A stretch of 64,000 nt of DNA from Lotus japonicus (taxonomy: Eukaryota; Streptophyta; Magnoliopsida; Fabales; Fabaceae), in contig NC_080042.1 of NCBI RefSeq assembly GCF_012489685.1, forward strand, positions 23,512,150 to 23,576,149, written 5' to 3'. Made by a program: the position numbers and the translations under genes. Positions 55,339 to 64,000 of this stretch are shown piece after piece; the stretch's first letter is position 1; every line of letters starts with the position of its first letter. The notes beneath the pieces are model-generated. The model saw nothing but the letters and a program-made list of their open reading frames with translations. It was not told where the DNA came from and did no database searches.

Positions 55339-58300
55339 TCACTCTGGACAAAAGTCCATGTTTAGATTTTTCAGAATAAAATTAAATCTATCCTCTGCTA
55401 AGGGCTTTGTAAAGATATCTGCCCATTGATGGTCAGTATCAACAAACTTCAGAAGAAGTACGCCCTTCTGTACATAATCTCTAATAAAGTGATACTTTAC
55501 CTCAATGTGCTTTGCCCTTGAATGTAGGATAGGATTCTTACTTAATGAGATTGCAGCAGTGTTATCACAATAGATTGGGATATTGCTCTCAAGGATCTGA
55601 TAATCCTCCAGCTGATGTTTCATCCAGAGCATCTGAGTGCTGCATATTGCTGCTGAGATATATTCTGCCTCTGCAGTTGATAGTGCAATGGTTGATTGCC
55701 TCTTGCTTGCCCATGAGACTAGATTGCCTCCCAGAAATTGACAATTTCCGGAAGTACTTTTTCTCTCTGTTCTATCTCCAGCCTAATCAGCATCACAATA
55801 ACCTGAAAGCTTATACTCTGATGTTTTCTTATACATCAAGCCGAGGTTAGTGGTGCCTTTCAGATACCTTAGGATCCTCTTAACAGCAGTTAAGTGGGTT
55901 TCCCTTGGATCTGATTGGAAACGAGCACATAAGTGAACACTAAATAATATGTCTGGCCTAGATGCAGTTAAGTATAGAAGTGAACCTATCATTCCACGAT
56001 AGAGCTTCTGACATACTTTACCACTTTTATCTTCTTTCTCCAAAATGCATGTAGGATGCATTGGAGTCTTGGCCACTGTGGATTCCAGCATATTGAACTT
56101 CTTCAGAAGTTCTTTAGTGTACTTGCTCTGATGGATATATGTTCCTTCTGGTGTTTGATCAACTTGTATTCCCAGAAAGTACTTTAACTCTCCCATCATA
56201 CTCATCTCAAATTCAGCCTGCATCATCTCAGAAAATTCTTTGCATAGAGATTGATTAGCAGAACCAAATATAATATCATCAACATAAATTTGCACAATTA
56301 AGATATCATCTTTATAGGTCTTGCAAAAGAGAGTTGTATCTACTTTACCCCTTACAAACTCATTCTCCAGAAGGAATGAGCTAAGTCTCTCATACCATGC
56401 TCTGGGAGCTTGCTTCAGACCGTAGAGTGATTTCTTCAATTTGAACACATGGTCTGGTTTCTTTTCATCTTCAAAACCTGGGGGTTGATGAACATAGACT
56501 TCCTCTGAGATATAACCATTTAGGAAGGCACTCTTTACGTCCATCTGATGTAGAACTATGTTGTGATTTACTGAGAAAGAGATCAACAGTCTGATTGCCT
56601 CCAGTCTTGCTACCGGAGCAAATGTTTCAGTGTAGTCTATTCCTTCCTGATGGCTGTAGCCTTGAGCAACTAGCCTTGCCTTGTTTCTGACTACATCTCC
56701 TTTCTCATTTAGCTTGTTTCTGAATACCCATTTCGTTCCAATAACATGAACATTCTCAGGCCTTTTCACTAAGCTCCAAACATCGTTCTTGGAAAATTGA
56801 TTCAATTCTTCTTCCATGGCCAGAATCCAATCCTTGTCCTGAAGAGCTTCATCTATGGACTTGGGTTCAATTAAGGACACCAATCCTTTCAGACTAAGCA
56901 AGGTCTCTTCAGAAGGTCTGAAGGCAGATCTGGTTCTGACTGGTTCATCTTTGTTGCCCAGAATCAATTCCTTAGGGTGAGCTGCAGTGATTCTGCTCTT
57001 CTTCAGAGTTTGTGAGTTAGAGGGACCAGCTTCTTCCTCTGGTTCATCTTCCTCTGGCTCAACTTCCTCTGGAGCTTTGCCTTTGTCAGAAACATTAATG
57101 CTTAAATCTGCAAACTTTTCAACTAGCTTTGACTGGTCAGAGTCAAGCTTATCATCAAATCTAACATGAATAGATTCTTCAATAGTCTTAGCATCAGTAT
57201 TATAAAATCTAAAGCCTTTAGATCTATCAGAATAACCAAGTAATAGACACTTAGAAGACTTAGCATCAAATTTATGCAATCTATCCTTAGTATTGAGAAC
57301 ATAACAAACACAGCCAAAAGGATGAAAATAAGAAATGTTGGGTTTTATGTTCTTCCACAATTCATAAGGAGTCTTATTCAGAATTGGTCTCACAGAGATT
57401 CTGTTCTGAATGTAACATGCTGTATTTACTGCCTCTGCCCAAAAGTGCTTAGCCATGCCAGTTTCTTGGAGCATGGTTCTAGCCATCTCCTGAAGAGTTC
57501 TGTTCTTCCTCTCAACAACACCATTTTGTTGAGGAGTTCTGGGACAAGAGAAATCATGTGCAATTCCATAGGAATCAAACAGACTCTCAAACTTGTCATT
57601 CTCAAACTCTCCACCATGGTCACTTCTGACACGCACAATCCTACAAGCCTTCTCGTTTTGCACTTGAGCAATGAAGGTAGAGAACACAGCATGAGACTCA
57701 TCCTTGCGGGTTAGAAACTTTACCCATGTCCAGCGGCTATAGTCATCAACGATAACCATCCCATATCTCTTGCCACCTATAGACTCAGTTTTCACTGGTC
57801 CAAACAGGTCGATATGCAGAAGTTCTAACGGCCTTGAGGTTGAGACAACATTCTTTGCCTTGAAAGGGACTTTTGTGAATTTGCCTTTCTGACATGCTTC
57901 ACAAAGAGCGTCTGAAGCGAACTTCAGATTGGGTAAGCCCCTGACAAGGTTTAGCTTGCTCAGCTGAGAAATCTTTCTCATACTGGCATGCCCTAACCGT
58001 CTATGCCATACCCACTGCTCTTCATTAACAGACAGAAGGCACTTCACATTCTGAGCCTCCAACTCAGATAATCTGATCTTATAAATGTTGTTCTTCCTCT
58101 TGCTGTTAAACAGAACAGAGCCATCGATCTGACTTACAGCCCGGCAGGACTTTTGATTGAATATAACATCATAACCCTTGTCAGCTAATTGACTTATAGA
58201 CAATAAGTTATGTGTTAAGCCGTCTACCAATAAAACATTATCAATGCATGGACTACTATCTACACAAATAGTACCAGTACCAATAATTTTACCCTTTTCA

Positions 58301-58443
58301 TTTCCTCCGAAGCCAACTTCGCCTCCAGGCTTAAGTTTCAGCTCTCGGAACATACGCTTTTCTCCCGTCATGTGACGCGAGCATCCACTGTCCAGATACC
58401 ATGATTGGTGTTTCAGTGGAGCTATCAAGGATATCTGCAACAT
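55339..58443 (-). pseudogene. C3 pol, complete but for one stop
   Basis: From an ATG at 58443, nine bases upstream of the candidate acceptor site, in the +1 frame relative to gag. Protease [13 protein letters not shown]; integrase finger; core with [21 protein letters not shown] and NGVVERKNR; reverse transcriptase with YVDDIIFG (near 56275); RNase H with STAEAEYIS and [11 protein letters not shown] at 55783-55785 replaces Tyr in the RNase H motif that reads YCDADYAG in C2, and the frame then continues to 55339. All integrase and reverse-transcriptase catalytic motifs are present. How pol is translated (splicing of 58435-59077 or frameshifting) is the open question. Confidence 0.92.
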
Positions 58444-59336
58444 AGATAATTTTGTCCTTAGGTACCCACTTTCTGGGTCCTCTTTTGTTAGTTACCCCAG
58501 AGGTTCTGATCACCTTGGGTGTCTCAACATAATATTTAAAAGGAATATTTGCATGATATTTAGTCATAGAGAAAGATCCCTTTTTAAGAGGGTTTTTAGC
58601 AATTTTAGCAGGTACAAGATCAGGCAATATGGTACCAGAGGGAACAAAGCATTCATACAAGGATTTAGCTTTAGACACAGAAGACTCATTTCTAATTGGT
58701 TTAGAATAGCCAATGCCATGCATTCCATTTCTGCTTACGCCATAGATCATTGAAGCCATTAAGCTTCTATCCACGCTTTTAGCTAGGAATCTTTGAAAAG
58801 ACTTTTCATACTTAGATTCATTTCTACAGTCAGAGGCATCACAGGCAACAATTTCTTCTAACTTAGCAATCTGGTTCTTAAGCACAGAGTTAGAATTTAC
58901 CAAAGCATGATTTTCATTTTTCAAATCAGAAATAATTTTCTCATGTTCAGAAGGAGTCTTGGAGACAGCAGATAAGTTCTTTTTCAACTTTTTATGCTTA
59001 GACAATAAAGAGTTATACTTATCCATGATATCAGACAAAGCATGTTTCAGTTCAGAGGTAGAGAAAGAAGCAAATACCTCATTTTCATCGTCTGAGTTAG
59101 GATCTCCTTCTGATTCTGAGTCAGAGTCAACAACTTCCTTTGACTCTGCTTCCTTGTCTTTGACAATTGCCATGAGTCCTTGGACTTCACCATCAGAGTC
59201 AACATCCTCTGACTCTGATTCATCAAATGTCACCATCAGACTCTTCTTGGTCTTGAAGTGCTTCTTTGGCTTCTTGTCCTTCTTCAATTTTGGACAGTCA
59301 CTTTTGTAGTGCCCTGATTCTTTGCACTCAAAGCAA
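58331..59336 (-). pseudogene. C3 gag, 3' part with C-terminal extension
   Basis: The gag begins abruptly inside the zinc knuckle (CFECKESGHY) at the deletion border 59336. It reads through the acidic stretch to DDENE and on through the candidate intron (58435-59077), ending at 58331 in the pol overlap. The extension encoded by the intron is a coiled-coil-like segment (SELKHALSDIMDKYNSLL, then KLEEIVA) and a Cys/Asp patch. Apart from scattered changes it matches C1. Confidence 0.88.
58435..59077 (-). other. Candidate intron at the gag-pol junction of C3 (643 bp)
   Basis: Same borders and same length as in C1: ATGAG/GTATTTGC and TATGTTGCAG/ATATCC. The frame is open through it. Absent from C2. 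Confidence 0.6.
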
Positions 59337-60538
59337 GGGGGGTTTGAATAACGTTTTCAGTACAAAACTACCACCTTAAAGATTTAGACAAATCTTTCGA
59401 GAACTGAAGTGCTAAAGATAAGAGATAGAAAAGCACACAAGGATTTTATCCTGGTTCACTTGATAAATCACTCAAGCTACTCCAGTCCACCCGTTAAGGT
59501 GATTTCTTCCTTCTTAGAATGAAGGCAATCCACTAATCAGGTAAGAGTTACAACTGCACTTGAAACCTACAAGTGACTAACAATTACACTGACTTAGCTC
59601 ACACTAAGATTCACTCTCTTAGTCTTCTCTAGGATCCGATCAACCTTGATCTCCTAAAGGAACTAAACAAACTGTTTATCAAAGAATTGTTTACAAGAGA
59701 TTTGCTTCTAAAAAGCTAATAGTAAACACAATGAATTTCAGATGAAAGAAGGCTTAGAATATTTTGAATATGTCTTGCGCGTGTGTGTTGCTTCTACTTA
59801 GTTTCTTCTATTCTAGCCGCTTCTTTCAATCTTCAGCCTCTATATATACTCCAAGGATTAGGGTTGAGCGTTGCATGGGAAATGCTACCGTTGGAGGGCA
59901 GTTCTGGAAAATCCAGCTTCTGCTGTGGCTGAGAACGTTAGGTAGGTCGTCAGGAAGGTACACTTGCTTTTGTACTTGGATAGCGACTTGACCTTTTAAC
60001 CTAGGAGACTTCTGATCAGGGGAATACTTCATATTGGAACTTGTGAAGCCGGTTGATCAGAGTCAGAGGGAAAGCACAGATCCTCTGACCATTGTATCTT
60101 CTGATTCTGAACTCAGAGGGAAGAACATGGCCTTCAGAGTTTCTTGCTTCTGGACTTCAGAGTTTCCACTATTCAGCTTCTGGATCTTCAGAGTCTTCTA
60201 CACCATCAGAACATCTGAACCTTCAGTGTTTCTTGGTTATCAGAACTTCTGGATCTTCAGAGCTTCTAGCGACTGAGTCCACATCAGAGTTTGTATAGCT
60301 TCAGAACTTCTGAAGCTTTTCCACTGTTCATACTGAACATGGTGAATGCGAAAGCGTTGCTTGGGTTACCCTTTATACACAGTGCTTCTGATTTGTGTGA
60401 GATTGAGTTGAGGTCAGAGCCTGTAAATAGCACACTCAGAAAAAACACGTTAGAGTACCACAATTGTTCATATCAAAAGGTTAACTTGTAATCATCAAAA
60501 CATAGAGTTGTACTACTAGATCAAAACTTGATCTTACA
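59337..60538 (-). repeat. C3 5' LTR, inner end deleted (1202 bp)
   Basis: Lacks the first about 28 bases of the family LTR (TGAAGGTATG and following). The G run is fused directly to the gag zinc-knuckle codons at 59336. Otherwise almost identical to 49412-50638. Minus-strand TATATATA at 59841-59848 is the core promoter. The element has no primer site left. Confidence 0.93.
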
Positions 60539-61092
60539 ACTAAAGGCATCCAACTTTCAGGAAGACACCTGATGACCCTTATGACATGATCTTTTGTTGT
60601 GTAGCTCTTGTTGAGAGGTCGTATGCCAGCTACAAGCAACTGAAATCTGGAGAACATTTCTTCAATGGACTCATTTGGCTCCATGATGAAGGATTCATAC
60701 TTTTGGATCAAAGACAATGCCTTTGATTCTTTGACTTTCTTGTTTCCTTCATGAGACATCTTCAGAGATTCGAAAATTCCTTTCGCAAACTCACGATATG
60801 TAATCTTCTGGTACTCTTCATAGGAAATAGCACTTAGAAGAATTGCTCTTGCTTTGTGATGTTGTGAGTACAGCTTCTTTTGATCTGCAGTCATCTCTGA
60901 CCTTGGGATCTTCTTGCCATCTGCATCAACTGGACGCTCGTAGCCATCCACAATAATATCCCAGAGATCTGCATCGAAACCCAGAAAGAAACTTTCCAGT
61001 CTATCTTTCCAATATTCGAACCTTTGACCGTCGAACATAGGAGGCTTTGCATTGTAACCATCTCTTTGAGTTTCACTGGTGGTGGCAGCCAT
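60539..61092 (-). pseudogene. C2 gag, 5' part
   Basis: From ATG 61092 (MAATTSETQRDGYNAKPP) with the copia gag domain, open to the C3 insertion at 60539-60543. The interrupted Trp codon of C1 is intact here (ADLWDIIVDGYERP). It continues at 49411. So the C2 gag was open when C3 inserted. Confidence 0.92.
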
Positions 61093-61150
61093 TGTTTTTC
61101 ACACCGGCCCGGATCACTGAACACTGTTAGGTGTGGTAATCAGAACTTGC

Positions 61151-61162
61151 GCTCTGATACCA
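61151..61162 (-). promoter_or_regulatory. C2 primer binding site
   Basis: Minus-strand TGGTATCAGAGC, two bases from the LTR, as in C1. Confidence 0.9.
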
Positions 61163-61164
61163 AT

Positions 61165-62370
61165 TGAAGGTATGAAAAACGGTAGAAAGGGGGGGTTTGA
61201 ATAACGTTTTCAGTATAAAACTTCCACCTTAAAGATTTTGACAAATCTTTCGAGAACTTAAGTGCTAAAGATAAGAGATAGAAAAGCACACAAGGATTTT
61301 ATCCTGGTTCACTTGATAAATCACTCAAGCTACTCCAGTCCACCCGTTAAGGTGATTTCTTCCTTCTTAGAATGAAGGCAATCCACTAATCAGGTAAGAG
61401 TTACAACTGCACTTGAAACCTACAAGTGACTAACAATTACACTGACTTAGCTCACACTAAGATTCACTCTCTTAGTCTTCTCTAGGATCCGATCAGTCTT
61501 GATCTCCTAAAGGAACTAAACAAACTGTTTATCAAAGAATTGTTTACATGAGATTTGCTTCTAAAAAGCTAATAGTAAACTCAATGAATTTCAGATGAAA
61601 GAAAACATAGAAGAATTTCAGTTTGTCTTGCGCGTATGTGAATGCTTCTAGCCGTTTCTTTCAGTCTTCAGCCTCTTTATATACTCCAAGGATTAGGGTT
61701 GAGCGTTGCATGGGAAATGCTACCGTTGGAGGGCAGTTCTGGAAAATCCAGCTTCTGCTGTGTCTGAGACTGTTAGGTAGGTCGTCAGGAAGGTACAGTT
61801 GCTTTTGTACTTGGATAGCGACTTGACCTTTAAACCTAGGAGACTTCTGATCAGGGGATGCTTCATATTGGAACTTGTGAAGCCGGTTGATCAGAGTCAG
61901 AGGGAAAGCCCAGATCCTCTGACCATTGTTTCTTCTGATTCTGAACTCAGAGGGAAGAACATGGTCTTCAGAGTATCTTGCTTCTGGACAACAGAATTTC
62001 ACTAATCAGCTTCTGGATCTTCAGAGTCTTCTACACCATCAGAATATCTGAGCCTTCAGTGTTTCTTGGTTATCAGACTTTCTGGATCTTCAGAGCTTCT
62101 AGTGACTGAGTCCACATCAGAGTTTGTATAACTTCAGAACTTCTGAAGCTTTTCCACTGTTCATACTGAACATGGTGAATGCGAAAGCGTTGCTTGGGTT
62201 GCTCTTTATACACAGTGCTTCTGATTTGTGTGAGATTGAGTTAAGGTCAGAGCCTGTAAATAGCACACTCAGAAAAACACGTTAGAGTACCACAATTGTT
62301 CATATCAAAAGGTTAACTTGTAATCATCTAAACATAGAGTTGTACTACTAGATCAAAACTTGATCTTACA
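61165..62370 (-). repeat. C2 5' LTR (1206 bp)
   Basis: TGAAGGTATG to TCTTACA with a 7-G run. Minus-strand TATATAAA at 61676-61683 is the probable core promoter. U3 palindromes lie upstream of it at about 61950-62160. Confidence 0.95.
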
Positions 62371-62744
62371 TTTAGTGCATCTCTTAGTTGTTTCTTACTT
62401 GGCCTTGGTTAAATTCTTTCCACCTTTGCCAAATTTGTGCTAAAAAAGGGGGAGTAGTAGTGTGTTGTAGTTTGTTTTTTTTGAAGACTTGGTATTCTGG
62501 TTATGTTATGTAATAAGTATGCAGCTTTGTCAAGACAAGTTCAGGAGATCTTTTATGTTCAAGTGCTTCAAGCTAGCTTCTGTTCAAGTGTTATCAAGTG
62601 TGGTTGTTTTAGTTTGTACTGCTATGAATATGGGTTCTATATACTTTAGGCAGTGTTTATTTGGATGCATCTTTTGAGGGGGAGTTCCTCCGTGTTTTGG
62701 CTGTTGTGGATGCATTGGTTAAAGGGGAGTATTTCTGCTGCTGA
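62371..62744 (+). mobile_element. S2 continuation: region before its 3' LTR
   Basis: Resumes with the duplicated TTTAG and matches 912-1320 of S1 (CACCTTTGCCAAATTTGTGC, then GGGGGAG motifs near 62449, 62681 and a GGGGAG near 62721). It ends at the N run about 60 bp before the expected 3' LTR start. Confidence 0.88.
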
Positions 62745-62844
62745 NNNNNNNNNNNNNNNNNNNNNNNNNNNNNNNNNNNNNNNNNNNNNNNNNNNNNNNN
62801 NNNNNNNNNNNNNNNNNNNNNNNNNNNNNNNNNNNNNNNNNNNN
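62745..62844. other. Assembly gap (100 N)
   Basis: Exactly 100 N, a conventional placeholder for unknown size. The base order on both sides (GCTGCTGA before, GAAGGTATG after) would fit a C-family LTR starting at the contig end. Confidence 0.98.
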
Positions 62845-64000
62845 GAAGGTATGAAAAACGGTAGAAAGGGGGGTTTGAATAACGTTTTCAGTACAAAACT
62901 ACCACCTTAAAGATTTAACAAATCTTTCGAGAACTTAAGTGCTAAAGATAAGAGATAGAAAAGCACACAAGGATTTTATCCTGGTTCACTTGATAAATCA
63001 CTCAAGCTACTCCAGTCCACCCGTTAAGGTGATTTCTTCCTTCTTAGAATGAAGGCAATCCACTAATCAGGTAAGAGTTACAACTGCACTTGAAACCTAC
63101 AAGTGACTAACAATTACACTGACTTAGCTCACACTAAGATTCACTCTCTTAGTCTTCTCTAGGATCCGATCAACTTGATCTCCTAAAGGAACTAAACAAC
63201 TGTTTATCAAAGAATTGTTTACAAGAGATTTGCTTCTAAAAAGCTAATAGTAAACACAATGAATTTCAGATGAAAGAAGGCTTAGAATATTTTGAATATG
63301 TCTTGCGCGTGTGTGTTGCTTCTAGTTTCTTCTATTCTAGCCGCTTCTTTCAATCTTCAGCCTCTATATATACTCCAAGGATTAGGGTTGAGCGTTGCAT
63401 GGGAAATGCTACCGTTGGAGGGCAGTTCTGGAAAATCCAGCTTCTGCTGTGGCTGAGAACGTTAGGTAGGTCGTCAGGAAGGTACACTTGCTTTTGTACT
63501 TGGATAGCGACTTGACCTTTTAACCTAGGAGACTTCTGATCAGGGGAATACTTCATATTGGAACTTGTGAAGCCGGTTGATCAGAGTCAGAGGGAAAGCA
63601 CAGATCCTCTGACCATTGTATCTTCTGATTCTGAACTCAGAGGGAAGAACATGGCCTTCAGAGTTTCTTGCTTCTGGACTTCAGAGTTTCCACTATTCAG
63701 CTCTGGATCTTCAGAGTCTTCTACACCATCAGAACATCTGAACCTTCAGTGTTTCTGGTCTATCAGAACTTCTGGATCTTTCAGAGCTTCTAGCGACTGA
63801 GTCCACATCAGAGTTTGTTATAGCTTCAGAACTTCTGAAGCTTTTCCACTGTTCATACTGAACATGGTGAATGCGAAAGCGTTGCTTGGGTTACCCTTAT
63901 ACACAGTGCTTCTGATTTGTGTGAGATTGAGTTGAGGTCAGAGCCTGTAAATAGCACACTCAGAAAAACACGTTAGAGTACCACAATTGTTCATATCAAA
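62845..64000 (-). repeat. C-family LTR (C4), first base in the gap, cut by the window end
   Basis: Begins GAAGGTATG (the leading T is lost in the gap) and follows the C3 LTR to 64000, a few dozen bases short of the end. It shares the C3-specific block before the TATA box but lacks five bases of it. Numerous one-base indels set it apart from C3. Whether it is a new insertion in S2 or a mis-joined contig cannot be decided here. Confidence 0.85.

Larger units (their letters stand above)
49412..60538 (-). mobile_element. Copia element C3, inserted in C2 gag (11.1 kb)
   Basis: LTRs at both ends (49412-50638 and 59337-60538) are flanked by ACTAA at 49407-49411 and 60539-60543. Removing the element and one ACTAA rejoins the C2 gag (PESWMPLV to TSIELTRDV). 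LTR differences by eye are about two substitutions and one indel, so it is very young. The first part of gag, the primer site and the inner end of the 5' LTR are deleted. Confidence 0.95.
60539..62370 (-). mobile_element. Copia element C2, right part (gag start, primer site, 5' LTR)
   Basis: Starts with the ACTAA copy left by C3. It carries the gag N-terminus, leader, primer site (61151-61162) and 5' LTR (61165-62370), and is followed by the TTTAG duplication and the S2 3' region. Confidence 0.94.

Noticed and set aside
1..64000. Host genes, tRNA or rRNA
   Set aside because: Every long frame belongs to a transposable element; TGGTATCAGAGC matches are primer sites, not tRNA genes.

Overview
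The window is 64 kb of plant repetitive DNA made almost entirely of nested LTR retrotransposons. I find no host gene, tRNA or rRNA. The relatives are SIRE1-like Ty1/copia Sireviruses and a Tekay/Del-like Ty3/gypsy chromovirus, which points to a flowering plant. A papilionoid legume is my best guess, but it rests on remembered resemblance to soybean SIRE1 rather than on a search.

Layout. (1) 1-2253: 3' end of a + strand Sirevirus (S1) with part of its envelope-like gene and one LTR. (2) 2254-2474: unassigned. (3) 2475-7846: an old minus-strand copia element (C0) with its 3' LTR, an opposite-strand small gene and a broken envelope-like gene. A 1.2 kb Mutator-like element with a 9-bp target duplication sits in it. 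(4) 7847-8797 and 21344-21731: a minus-strand gypsy LTR fragment (G0) that cuts C0. It is split by G1 (8798-21343), a Tekay-like element with 4.13 kb LTRs and duplication TCTAT. (5) 21732-33661: minus-strand copia element C1. (6) 33662-41411 and 62371-62744: + strand Sirevirus S2 with an intact 1613-residue Gag-Pol, inserted in an LTR of C1. (7) 41412-62370: minus-strand copia C2, inserted at the stop codon of the S2 envelope-like gene (duplication TTTAG). (8) 49412-60538: minus-strand copia C3, inserted in the C2 gag (duplication ACTAA). (9) 62745-62844: a run of 100 N, then the LTR of a fourth copy (C4) to the window end.

The insertion order C0, G0, C1, S2, C2, C3 follows from who interrupts whom. 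Decay and LTR divergence agree: C1 has many stops, the C2 LTRs differ at about eight sites by eye, and the C3 LTRs at about three.

The C family has three noteworthy properties. First, between its envelope-like gene and 3' LTR it carries a small gene (130-133 codons) on the opposite strand, with its own TATA box and AATAAA signal. It is present in all four copies where the region is visible. Copies C1 and C2 differ mostly at synonymous codons, as under purifying selection. Second, gag and pol lie in different frames in C1 and C3, but C2 lacks a 643-bp segment bounded by GT and AG. Its removal joins gag to pol in frame, as if C2 came from a spliced RNA. Third, one C1 LTR carries a tract of about 500 bp nearly identical to the C2 LTR and unlike its own partner, which suggests gene conversion.
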